A DNA stretch of 47,895 nt from a virus. Position 1 is the stretch's first letter, and each line of letters starts with the position of its first letter. Of the stretch, positions 8,421 through 15,872 are shown piece after piece. A program made the translations under genes and the position numbers. The notes under the pieces were generated by a model. That model made no database searches. It was not told the origin of the DNA and saw only the letters and a list, made by a program, of their open reading frames with translations. Where the stretch lies: positions 1-47,895 of the IMG/VR virus record IMGVR_UViG_3300035698_006765, one strand, 5' to 3'.

Positions 8421-8777
8421 TTAAAACAAATCGTTTGCTATTTTAATAATCATACCTACTATAGCTGCATAAGCTACCCATAGTGCTTTTTGAACACTAC
8501 CTTTCCATTCCGTTACATGGCCCATTTTACTTGTCAGTGTATCAACGGCTTTAAGCTTTTGTACGGTCGTTTCTATGTTCGATGTATTTTCATTCACCTT
8601 TACAATTATACCATCATCAGGATTTAGTAATCGCGTTTCTATCCGCTTTACATCAGATGAAAGAGAGGATAACGAGCGTTGAATGGTTGGGAAGTCATTT
8701 GCTTCCCATTCTCCATTTTCTTTTCTATTATTTATATCGTCATATAACGATTGAATCATTTCTTTTTGTGTAGGCAT
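8421..8777 (-). CDS. Coiled-coil protein with C-terminal membrane anchor
   Basis: This 118-residue protein has residues about 25-80 forming a heptad-like coiled coil (LSSLSSDVKRIETRLL, VNENTSNIETTVQKLKAV). A single C-terminal hydrophobic segment, ALWVAYAAIVGMIIKIA, follows. The architecture is that of XhlA-like phage proteins that accompany holins. It overlaps the upstream zinc-ribbon gene by one base. Membership of the lysis module is inferred from this fold and from the holin-like gene downstream. Confidence 0.65.
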   Translation of the reverse strand: MPTQKEMIQSLYDDINNRKENGEWEANDFPTIQRSLSSLSSDVKRIETRLLNPDDGIIVKVNENTSNIETTVQKLKAVDTLTSKMGHVTEWKGSVQKALWVAYAAIVGMIIKIANDLF

Positions 8778-9328
8778 TATTCAGTTTCCATGTTTTTTAG
8801 TTTATCTTCAAAGTCCGTTAAATTTGACTGCTTGTTGGCCCATTTTTCAACGTGCCCTGCTTCGGAAATATATGACTTTGCTGACGTATCCAACCATTCG
8901 GAATACTCATCTTTAATTTCTGATAACCAAAAATCAAGGTTATCTTTTCTAGTTTGATTTACATATTCATCCCACTTGCCGTCAATCTTAAGTTTAGTAT
9001 GAAATTTGGATACACAACTACCACACATCTGTAGTACATTCCAATAATACTTAGAAATCTGATCATTCATGGAGCCGGTACACTTAGGACATGATACTGG
9101 TCTTTGAATAATACTTCTGGCTTTACTTAATTTAGTAACTGTTTTCTTTATACCATTTTTAATAGTCCACTGCTTTCCTGCCTCGTCCCATACATCACCT
9201 TCAATTCTTGGTGTGTTCTGCCTAATGGCATTATACCCCGTTTGGATTTTAGTTTTGGTTGTATATTTCCCCATAACGATATTTCTCATACGTTCTGCTT
9301 TGTGGGATGGAACTCCTTTAATTGCCAT
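8777..9328 (-). CDS. Zinc-ribbon protein of the packaging region
   Basis: This 183-residue protein is of a conserved T4-like phage family that I recognise by its start, MAIKGVPSHKAERMRNIVMG, and YTTKTKIQTGY. A zinc ribbon is formed by CPKC (about 80-83) and CGSC (about 102-105), spaced as two knuckles. The C-terminal half is an acidic/basic helical region rich in Trp. The function is unknown. Its repeated location near the terminase gene hints at a packaging or late DNA role, but it does not look like the small terminase gp16. Confidence 0.75.
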   Translation of the reverse strand: MAIKGVPSHKAERMRNIVMGKYTTKTKIQTGYNAIRQNTPRIEGDVWDEAGKQWTIKNGIKKTVTKLSKARSIIQRPVSCPKCTGSMNDQISKYYWNVLQMCGSCVSKFHTKLKIDGKWDEYVNQTRKDNLDFWLSEIKDEYSEWLDTSAKSYISEAGHVEKWANKQSNLTDFEDKLKNMETE

Positions 9329-9332
9329 AATT

Positions 9333-9872
9333 TTAAACTTTTGGTTTACCGAATACGGTTTCTTTTATTTTTTTACCACCGGTTAATATACGAATATATT
9401 TTCTTCTATCACCGGTTAGCTTTAGATCTGATTTCGGAAATAATTTTTGTAGAAATGATTCGTCTTCTATATACGAAACACTTGATTTATATAATACATG
9501 TTCTAAGGCATCTGAGGCTTCTACCCAATAACCAGGCTTAGTTAATAACTTTTTAAGTTCAACTAATACTTTATCAATTGCCTTACGAGATCCATCATGG
9601 CCGATACCTTGTATTTTACTTCCTTTCCACGGTTCACCTGATCTATGATTACGGTAAAATATAGTTGCATCTATATCAGGATCATTATCAATGTCAATTG
9701 AATGCCAGTCCGGTTCAGCCAAATCACGCTTGGTGTTAATAAAAGATACCTTTGGAGTTTTACTATAAGCTGTTTGCACAACTGATATTAAATCATCCGA
9801 ATATTTGTCGGAATCCACTTGCATCCATTTGTTCTTTGGAATTTCGTTTAATATGTCTATTAATTTAATCAA
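9333..9872 (-). CDS. Conserved phage protein of unknown function
   Basis: This 179-residue protein starts MIKLIDILNEI, a leader shared by many unrelated marine phage proteins. The central part has IDATIFYRNHRSGEPWKGSK and GIGHDGSRKAIDKVLVELKK. These suggest a small alpha/beta domain, possibly acetyltransferase-like in outline, but no catalytic motif is clear. It overlaps the ligase-like C-terminal ORF by 8 bases and leads into the zinc-ribbon gene, so it is probably co-transcribed. I cannot assign a function. Confidence 0.7.
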   Translation of the reverse strand: MIKLIDILNEIPKNKWMQVDSDKYSDDLISVVQTAYSKTPKVSFINTKRDLAEPDWHSIDIDNDPDIDATIFYRNHRSGEPWKGSKIQGIGHDGSRKAIDKVLVELKKLLTKPGYWVEASDALEHVLYKSSVSYIEDESFLQKLFPKSDLKLTGDRRKYIRILTGGKKIKETVFGKPKV

Positions 9873-11037
9873 AATTCATTAATCCTGCTATTTGATTCAC
9901 GGGGCCGAAGCTGCCGGTTAATTTATAAGTCTTACCATTGGATACAAATACCAATCCTTCGGATGGAATAATAGTATCAAATCCACCAATTGCTTTGATT
10001 CTAGCCAATTGCGTATCTATTCTTTTAAGTTTCTTTAAATCACCACCCTTTCGAACATCTGTAATTGCTTTGGCAACTTGATTGCGTATATTCTGTACAG
10101 CCTTATCTGGATTAACAGCGAGGAAACTCTCTACGTTTTTAAGTACGTCTACGCCGAGTTCAAAAAACAATACTTCAAATGGAAACATATTTTTCTTTAC
10201 TTGATCTGAATGTGACCCTTTATCAAATTCAATTGCTTTCGCAAGAACGGCTTCATCAGGTATATTTTGGCGATTTAACCTAAAACTTTTGTCAAAGAAG
10301 GCCCAGCGATTTACCAATCCTACTTTAATATTATTGTCAAGAGCACCAAATTTAGATTCTATGAAAGCTTCCCACCAAGCTTGATGATATTCAGCGAGGG
10401 TTGACGTATCTAACAATTTAAATTTCTTTCTGAGAGTATCTACTTTAGAAATATAATACGAACTCTTTTCGGCGAAGTCTTTATTTTTAAGAAGCTTCAG
10501 TACATTGGGACCAATGATAGCAAAGTTTTTTTGTAAATTCTTATTTACCTGCTTAATCATACCGGCCAACATACGAGCGCCATCCTTTACTTCGCCATTA
10601 GCTTGGCTACCAGAATACTGTAATACATTGTGGAATTGAAGATATGGTGCATCATATGAAATAACATTTTCAGATGGTGGATAAATGATTTCCATGTTTA
10701 CCCAATTACCACCGTTATCAAATATTTTCTGTCGTTGCTTATCATTTATGGATGATATGGCCGAAGATAAATCTTTCATAGCAAGAGTAAAAGCTTTTTC
10801 TATATTACCACGTCCTGCGAATTTTGCAGCAATTGCTTTATAGTCCATACCACCACGTTTTAAGTCACCGGTATTTCTTGCTGCCATTAACTTACCATTA
10901 GCCCAAGTAATAAATAAATTTTGACCATCAGTATTATGCACTAAAATACCATTAGCATAATAACACTTGCGGCCTTCAACTTGAATATCATATCTAGTTT
11001 GTAGCTTATTTACTTTCGTGATAGATTTTATTTTCAT
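9865..11037 (-). CDS. Ligase-like nucleotidyltransferase, C-terminal part of fractured gene
   Basis: This 390-residue ORF has two parts. Residues 1-35 are a split-intein C-fragment ending ILVHN; residues 36-390 are the C-extein. The extein starts TDGQNLFITW, which completes the motif KxDG with the Lys ending the N-extein (residue 672 of the upstream ORF). Further candidate motifs of the covalent nucleotidyltransferase (ligase/capping) superfamily follow in order: AARN (52-55), MEIIYP (115-120), YDAPYLQFHNV (128-138), SEGLVF (359-364) and YKLTG (371-375). Trans-splicing would give a protein of about 410 residues. The ligase-superfamily call is my inference; relatives in T4-like phages are usually left as hypothetical. 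The ORF overlaps the endonuclease gene by 32 bases. Confidence 0.75.
   Translation of the reverse strand: MKIKSITKVNKLQTRYDIQVEGRKCYYANGILVHNTDGQNLFITWANGKLMAARNTGDLKRGGMDYKAIAAKFAGRGNIEKAFTLAMKDLSSAISSINDKQRQKIFDNGGNWVNMEIIYPPSENVISYDAPYLQFHNVLQYSGSQANGEVKDGARMLAGMIKQVNKNLQKNFAIIGPNVLKLLKNKDFAEKSSYYISKVDTLRKKFKLLDTSTLAEYHQAWWEAFIESKFGALDNNIKVGLVNRWAFFDKSFRLNRQNIPDEAVLAKAIEFDKGSHSDQVKKNMFPFEVLFFELGVDVLKNVESFLAVNPDKAVQNIRNQVAKAITDVRKGGDLKKLKRIDTQLARIKAIGGFDTIIPSEGLVFVSNGKTYKLTGSFGPVNQIAGLMNFD
10933..11037 (-). mobile_element. Split intein C-fragment (ligase-like gene)
   Basis: There are 35 residues from the ATG at 11037: block F YDIQVEGRKCYYANG, then block G ILVHN, with Thr as the +1 residue. 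The short C-fragment with its own start codon, following an endonuclease ORF, is the fractured-gene pattern. Its partner N-fragment is at 11903-12196. Confidence 0.9.
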
Positions 11038-11860
11038 AATTAATCCGTATAAATTTACAATTCAATTCATTCATTATAATATATTGACGTTGAATATTTT
11101 TATCTTTTAATTTACCGTTTCTGAAATGATATTTTTCATCATACTCAAAAACTGTATTAGTTTCTTTACTATACCCATCCACAAAATAGCCACAAATTTG
11201 AAATTCGCCGCCATTTTCAGCGTGTTGTATATCAGTTATTCCGAGTTCTTTAGCTTTGGCTTCAAGAATCGAAATTGAATTTTTGTTATAACAATATTGT
11301 TTACATTTATCCAATGTATTACGATATTTTATATTACTTTCTCTCATTTTCAGTTTGGTAACTGTTGAATGTTTATGTCCTAACGTAGAATGGCCGTTTT
11401 CGTCACGCCAAACTCGAAGTTTTTTCTTTATTTTATCAATAATCACAGGAGCCTTTCTAACATTATCAACACCATATTTAGTTAATACTGTTTTGTTTTT
11501 CGTATGGTATGGTATAGTATTTTTACTTAATGGATTTACTGCCCCATACTTTTCTAAATTAGTAGAGTTTATTCGATCTCTATATAATTTCATATTATTA
11601 GATTCTTTAACCGATCTAGTTGGGATTTCAAATTTACATAGTGCTTTAATAATTGGGTTTACCCCAATTCCGATTTCTTGTGAAATTTGATTAGCAGCCT
11701 TACCAACATTAACATATTCATTATACAGAAATTCTTTAGTTAAGATTCTATTTTTGTATAATTTATATTGATTACAGCTCTTATAATGATTTGATATTTG
11801 TTGTTTATTAATCACACCTATTTTTGCAGAACAATATGTACATTTCCAAAGTTTATTCAT
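11006..11860 (-). CDS. Free-standing homing endonuclease (Vsr/EDxHD-type)
   Basis: This 284-residue protein is encoded between the two halves of the fractured ligase-like gene. The N-terminus has a zinc-finger-like CTYCSAKIG...HYKSC (about 8-29). The middle has an HTH-like KAANQISQEIGIGVNPIIKA and repeated LEKYG/LTKYG motifs with nearby Asn, seen in phage endonuclease DNA-binding regions. The C-terminal part (FEYDEKYHF, then KDKNIQRQYIIMNELNCKF) matches the Vsr-like EDxHD nuclease core. It would cut intein-free alleles and so spread the intein and itself. It has its own promoter-like element and overlaps the C-terminal ORF by 32 bases. Confidence 0.8.
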   Translation of the reverse strand: MNKLWKCTYCSAKIGVINKQQISNHYKSCNQYKLYKNRILTKEFLYNEYVNVGKAANQISQEIGIGVNPIIKALCKFEIPTRSVKESNNMKLYRDRINSTNLEKYGAVNPLSKNTIPYHTKNKTVLTKYGVDNVRKAPVIIDKIKKKLRVWRDENGHSTLGHKHSTVTKLKMRESNIKYRNTLDKCKQYCYNKNSISILEAKAKELGITDIQHAENGGEFQICGYFVDGYSKETNTVFEYDEKYHFRNGKLKDKNIQRQYIIMNELNCKFIRINYENKIYHESK

Positions 11861-11866
11861 ATTATA

Positions 11867-11875
11867 TATAAATAT
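11867..11875 (-). promoter_or_regulatory. Late-promoter-like element before endonuclease gene
   Basis: The coding strand reads GATATTTATATATA, ending a few bases before the ATG at 11860. The identical 14 bases precede the other free-standing endonuclease gene (45.9 kb). Upstream, TCCG/CGGA can form a small hairpin with a T loop. Confidence 0.45.
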
Positions 11876-11899
11876 CTAATTTCCGAAAAACGGATGGTA

Positions 11900-14212
11900 T
11901 CAAATAACAGTTAAATCATCTCCAAGTATTAATTCATCTGCTCGAACAAATCCTCTATTCTTTATATATATTTTATGGTTAGGTGTTACTTGTATAATAC
12001 TATCATCATCAAGTACAATTTCAAGCCATTCATCAGAATCACCGTTATTAAATTTATTAGTTACAGGTCTATACTCAATAGAATCTGTATCCGAGTCATA
12101 TGATAATACATCATCTGTTATACCACTGTCAACAAAATCAGAAATCTTCATTCGGCCGTTGTTTTTCAACTGTAATATCGCGTCTGGATATATACATTTT
12201 TCAGTGGGCATTGTATTCATACTTAAATTACCTTGTAATGATGTAGTTATAATATGCTTCATATCACCGAAGGTTAACTCTTTATCATCAAATGGGTGCG
12301 ACATGTGTCCGTATGCTCCGCCACAAGTGAGTAATTGCTTGATATTACGAGATCCCATTGGATGATTGGATGATTCTATATCAACAATCAATTCTCTTAA
12401 TGATATTGTTGAATTACCCCCTTTACTTTCATTCAACCTACCACACATCATTTCAAAGTTTGTATAATGAGAGATAATTTCAACTGGAATATTTTTATTA
12501 AAGCCATCATGTATTGATAACTTATGGTCTAAATGAAAATCTCTACTCCGCTTTTTAGCATTCGGTATTTCATTGAAATATGTTTGATAGTTTTCATTAG
12601 ATAAACGTCTAACTTTTTCTTGGTAACGTTCAAATGCTGGCTTATCTTCCAATAAAGTCCAATTTCGAGCTTTAGCTATTTTATCTTGTGTCTTACTATT
12701 ACCAAATCCATATTTCTTACCAGTTATCGAACTCTTTTCTCTCAACGATGGTTCTTTCTCATATGATTTCCGAACACCATCCGATACCTTTTTTTTGTTT
12801 TCAGAAGAATGCATCGAATTATTTTCAGACATTTTTTTCTTAGCTTCATCGCTTGCGATTCTGCCAGTAGAACCAATTCTTTGTTTTTTTCGGTATTCAT
12901 CTGTGGTTACACTTTTTTTATGTGTTTCCCTAACAGTGGAATTAGCCATCGGATTTTTATTACCTGTGTTTTTAACGGAGTCTGCTATAAGTGGTGCATT
13001 TGGGTATTTATCTTTATATTCCACCATAGTCATATCATTATGGCTATATTTTAAATGTCTGTATTGAATTTGTTTCATCATACACCCACACACCATACAC
13101 TGTACTTTTCCCTCATCATCATTGGGAAACTCGACAAGGAGCCCCTCAGATACCAAGTCATCGGTCTGAGTGTTTGGCTCCGAATAATCAGTTGACATTT
13201 CAGCGCCAAGGTAATCCAAAAATTGCATTCCCACTGATGACGCAATATTTTTTATATATTTTGCCCATTCTGCAAATGCTTCTACAGATTCAAAGTCGTC
13301 CTGGTTAATTGTAGTTGTCTTTCCAGCTACACCTGCGGGGAAAAATGATGGTGATCTAGTTATATGTGAAAATCTAGATGATAAGTTATTAAGTGACATA
13401 TCAGAATCTCCGGTTATGTAATTTATTACTTTCATTCCGAGCTTTTCTGCTACATGATTTGTTGCCGATTTATATGAATTGGTTGTACGATACCACATCT
13501 GCGGGCCATCATCCACATCACCCAATGATGATAAACTTGATAAACTTGCTTCGGTTATACTATCCGAGAAATCACTATTATTTATAAATTTTTCTAATAA
13601 TTCATTTACACGTAATCTACTTGATATCATTTTATGGATAGAATGGTCGTGCCATCCCATAATACTTTTAAATGTTTTTTTAGCTTCGGGTGTATTCGGG
13701 TCTTGAGCCAAAGCTTGGCGAATTGTAGTACCCGACATTTCACCATAACCAGCAACGTTAAGAGATATATGCGGAGCAATTAATGTATACGCGCCTTTTC
13801 TATATCCTACCGATGCTACTCCCTTCCACGGGGAGAAAAACTTACTGCCAAGCCGTTCCTGATCTTTTTTTCCAACTATAAATACAGCAGCAGTTGTTTC
13901 TGGGTCGTATTTACTTAATAGCTCTGTAGCTTGATATGGATTTTTTACTTGTATAATTTTACGAATACCGTGCTTATTAAATATTTTCTTTTTTTCGTTA
14001 AAATTCATCGGCGACTTCGGCAACTGTACTTTGTCGCTGGTTACTACCCATGCTTCATCAAAAAGGGTTTCTACCCACTTGAATGTTTTAACGTGATGTT
14101 TACCAGCGGGTTGAAATCGGCCTGGGTATATAGCAACTATAGTCTTTATACCATTTGATTTTCTATCCGCTTCAGATAAAATATTATGTGCTATCCATTC
14201 ACCGTAATTCAT
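11900..14212 (-). CDS. Nucleotidyltransferase + HNH endonuclease + N-half of fractured ligase-like gene
   Basis: This 770-residue chimera reads in one frame. Residues 20-205 are an NMNAT/cytidylyltransferase-like domain with GRFQPAGKHH (31-40) and SGTTIR (160-165). Residues 220-360 are an unassigned domain (VDDGPQMWYR...LDYLGAEMS) that I associate with phage nucleotidyltransferases. Residues 368-605 are an HNH-type homing endonuclease. Residues 619-672 (from MGSRNIKQLL) are the N-extein of the ligase-like protein, with GGAYGHMSHPFDD and LTFGDMKHII, ending TEK. Residues 673-770 are a split-intein N-fragment. The start overlaps the kinase gene by ATGA. In relatives I recall the first and last extein parts as separate genes, so the endonuclease appears to have joined them. 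The predicted fusion could instead hide a missed start or a reading error near residue 619. Confidence 0.8.
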   Translation of the reverse strand: MNYGEWIAHNILSEADRKSNGIKTIVAIYPGRFQPAGKHHVKTFKWVETLFDEAWVVTSDKVQLPKSPMNFNEKKKIFNKHGIRKIIQVKNPYQATELLSKYDPETTAAVFIVGKKDQERLGSKFFSPWKGVASVGYRKGAYTLIAPHISLNVAGYGEMSGTTIRQALAQDPNTPEAKKTFKSIMGWHDHSIHKMISSRLRVNELLEKFINNSDFSDSITEASLSSLSSLGDVDDGPQMWYRTTNSYKSATNHVAEKLGMKVINYITGDSDMSLNNLSSRFSHITRSPSFFPAGVAGKTTTINQDDFESVEAFAEWAKYIKNIASSVGMQFLDYLGAEMSTDYSEPNTQTDDLVSEGLLVEFPNDDEGKVQCMVCGCMMKQIQYRHLKYSHNDMTMVEYKDKYPNAPLIADSVKNTGNKNPMANSTVRETHKKSVTTDEYRKKQRIGSTGRIASDEAKKKMSENNSMHSSENKKKVSDGVRKSYEKEPSLREKSSITGKKYGFGNSKTQDKIAKARNWTLLEDKPAFERYQEKVRRLSNENYQTYFNEIPNAKKRSRDFHLDHKLSIHDGFNKNIPVEIISHYTNFEMMCGRLNESKGGNSTISLRELIVDIESSNHPMGSRNIKQLLTCGGAYGHMSHPFDDKELTFGDMKHIITTSLQGNLSMNTMPTEKCIYPDAILQLKNNGRMKISDFVDSGITDDVLSYDSDTDSIEYRPVTNKFNNGDSDEWLEIVLDDDSIIQVTPNHKIYIKNRGFVRADELILGDDLTVI
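11903..12196 (-). mobile_element. Split intein N-fragment (ligase-like gene)
   Basis: 98 residues starting CIYPDAILQL (block A with Cys1), with block B IIQVTPNHKIYI (TxxH-like TPNH) and ending GDDLTVI just before the stop. Together with the C-fragment at 10933-11037 it makes about 133 residues, the size of a complete splicing domain. The insertion point is TEK|TDGQ. Confidence 0.9.
12359..13117 (-). mobile_element. HNH-type homing endonuclease fused in frame
   Basis: Residues about 366-618 of the chimera. It starts with a zinc-finger-like CMVCGCMMKQIQYRHLKYSH, then EYKDKYPNAP, a frequent N-terminal element of phage homing endonucleases. NUMOD3-like SDEAKKKMSENNS repeats follow. The nuclease core is FHLDHKLSIHDGFNKNIP then YTNFEMMCGRLNESKGG. 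I see no intein splicing blocks around it, so it would stay in the translated protein unless it has its own internal start. Confidence 0.75.
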
Positions 14213-14955
14213 TTTATATTTAGGCTCTTCAATTTTAATTCATTTTCAATCCATTGTCTACCTATATTATTATCAATTGGTTTATTAACAAATTTAGTAG
14301 TCAATGATATCTTTCTTTTATGTATTTTATTAAAATCACCTATTTCGGTGTTATCAACTATGTACATATATTTACCAAATAAAGTTTGGAACTTTCCAAT
14401 ATTAGCTTGCGTTTTTTTCCAATAAGCGGCGACCAGGTCATCTTTGATTACGCGTTCGCGCTGTCGGTTTCTTTGTAGTGCTGTCTTTAAATCTGTATTT
14501 ACAAAAACCATAGCAGTATCATACCCAATTGATTCCAAGCGACTTTGTTCGTTAGCTATTTTATTATAATCCTTACCCGTACCATCCAATACCATGCCCA
14601 ATCTACCAAGTTCATAAATCTTTTTTAATTTAGTGACGGTTTCCTTTGCTTTGATGCGGGGTGATTCAGGTCGTGTTGTATAGTACTGAAATAATTTATC
14701 TGTCATTTGTCCTAATTTGGTTGGATCAATGTGTACCTTTTTAAGTAATCGTTCGAACTGTATGTCCGAATTTATTACTTTCAATCCGAGGGTACTTGTA
14801 CCAGACATAATCGTATCAACACCGAATATTTTATCAGCAGCAAATGACTTTCCTGATCCTGGACCTCCAGCCATAAAAACAGCCTTTAATACACCTTTGT
14901 CATTAACGCCTTCAAATAAGAAGTTATTCAATACATTTATGTCAGTTACAATCAC
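14209..14955 (-). CDS. P-loop kinase-like protein
   Basis: This 248-residue protein has the Walker A motif GGPGSGKS at 30-37 and later DGTGKDY and RNRQRERV stretches. These resemble the lid region of small nucleotide/polynucleotide kinase or zeta-toxin-like P-loop enzymes. The N-terminus (MIVTDINVLNNFLFEG) is a typical phage leader. The stop overlaps the nucleotidyltransferase start by ATGA, so the two are coupled. The substrate is unknown. The context of a nucleotidyltransferase and a ligase-like protein suggests nucleic acid end processing or nucleotide metabolism, which is inference. Confidence 0.75.
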   Translation of the reverse strand: MIVTDINVLNNFLFEGVNDKGVLKAVFMAGGPGSGKSFAADKIFGVDTIMSGTSTLGLKVINSDIQFERLLKKVHIDPTKLGQMTDKLFQYYTTRPESPRIKAKETVTKLKKIYELGRLGMVLDGTGKDYNKIANEQSRLESIGYDTAMVFVNTDLKTALQRNRQRERVIKDDLVAAYWKKTQANIGKFQTLFGKYMYIVDNTEIGDFNKIHKRKISLTTKFVNKPIDNNIGRQWIENELKLKSLNIK

Positions 14956-14982
14956 TTATCAATACTCCCGTTTAACTTTGTA

Positions 14983-14991
14983 TATAAATAT
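14983..14991 (-). promoter_or_regulatory. Late-promoter-like element ATATTTATA
   Basis: The coding strand reads GATATTTATATA 28 bases upstream of the kinase ATG (14955), followed by a GGGAG-like ribosome site (GGGAGTATTG). It probably starts a transcript of kinase, nucleotidyltransferase and fractured gene. Confidence 0.4.
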
Positions 14992-14999
14992 CAAAAAAA

Positions 15000-15869
15000 T
15001 TAAATAACATATTCTAGTAAGATAGTTCCCCTATTCGACCCGGTTGCGTCAAAATCGGTACTATCAAACGTTCCAGATGCTTTCCGGAAAATAGTTACAT
15101 TTGTAGCATCATATGACACTACAGAAGCTTCAATATTACCATTAGATGTATTCAGATATGGGAGACAATACCCAATTGTTTGTACATCATTAATTATGGA
15201 CGCATTTGCTGTACGGATACTTGTCACTGCATTACCCAGACCATGTGGGATTGTTACACTTTGCGTCGCGTCCATGTCCCAAATACCAATCGGAATTTCT
15301 TTTGATGATATACCATTAATATCAAGTGATCCAGTTATACTTACTGACCCGCTGATTTGGTGAATATCAGATATATCATTACCCAATTTAGTATTTGCCC
15401 TGAGCTGGACATTGCCCTTAAATGCGGAAGTTGACAACGGGTCCGATGCAAGAAACGCTGATGCTGATACGAATGAATCGGCAGAGCTACTTGCGTTTGT
15501 TACTTGAAGACCGTTATTATTAAATGATAATCGTACGCCGTTTTGGCCGCCATCAGGATTTTCCCTATCATCAGTAAATAGAATATCAAATGTGCCACCC
15601 GCGTACATCGTAAGAGGATATGTATCGCTGGGAACCGTTCCTATACCAATATGACCGGATGAACTCATAACTAGCATCGGTGCCATTTCTCTATTACTTC
15701 CACTTATTGTATAAAATGAAACACTATCTGGTTCGGAACCATATAACATCATGACCGCGCTTGAGGTCTGGGGTACACCTGGCTTACCTGATTCGGTTTC
15801 ATACGTAGTACTTCCATTACTACCGCTCGGTATGAAAAACATTTTATCGTCTGTAAATCTAATTGGCAT
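15000..15869 (-). CDS. Virion structural protein (fibre/tail-like)
   Basis: This 289-residue protein is rich in Ser, Thr, Gly and Asn, with repeated short beta segments such as MSSSGHIGIG, LSFNNNGLQV and SGSVSITGSLDING. This composition is typical of phage fibre and decoration proteins. The SSGHIGIGT phrase is common in phage tail-fibre shafts. There is no catalytic motif or membrane segment. It follows another structural gene by three bases and probably forms part of the same appendage. The specific fibre position is unknown. Confidence 0.7.
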   Translation of the reverse strand: MPIRFTDDKMFFIPSGSNGSTTYETESGKPGVPQTSSAVMMLYGSEPDSVSFYTISGSNREMAPMLVMSSSGHIGIGTVPSDTYPLTMYAGGTFDILFTDDRENPDGGQNGVRLSFNNNGLQVTNASSSADSFVSASAFLASDPLSTSAFKGNVQLRANTKLGNDISDIHQISGSVSITGSLDINGISSKEIPIGIWDMDATQSVTIPHGLGNAVTSIRTANASIINDVQTIGYCLPYLNTSNGNIEASVVSYDATNVTIFRKASGTFDSTDFDATGSNRGTILLEYVI

Positions 15870-15872
15870 TTA

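Noticed and set aside
8777-9328. Small terminase subunit gp16
   Set aside because: The position near gp17 is suggestive, but the protein has a zinc ribbon and lacks the helical oligomerisation pattern of gp16.
9333-9872. Acetyltransferase or ADP-ribosyltransferase
   Set aside because: The outline is alpha/beta, but I could not identify acetyl-CoA or NAD binding motifs.
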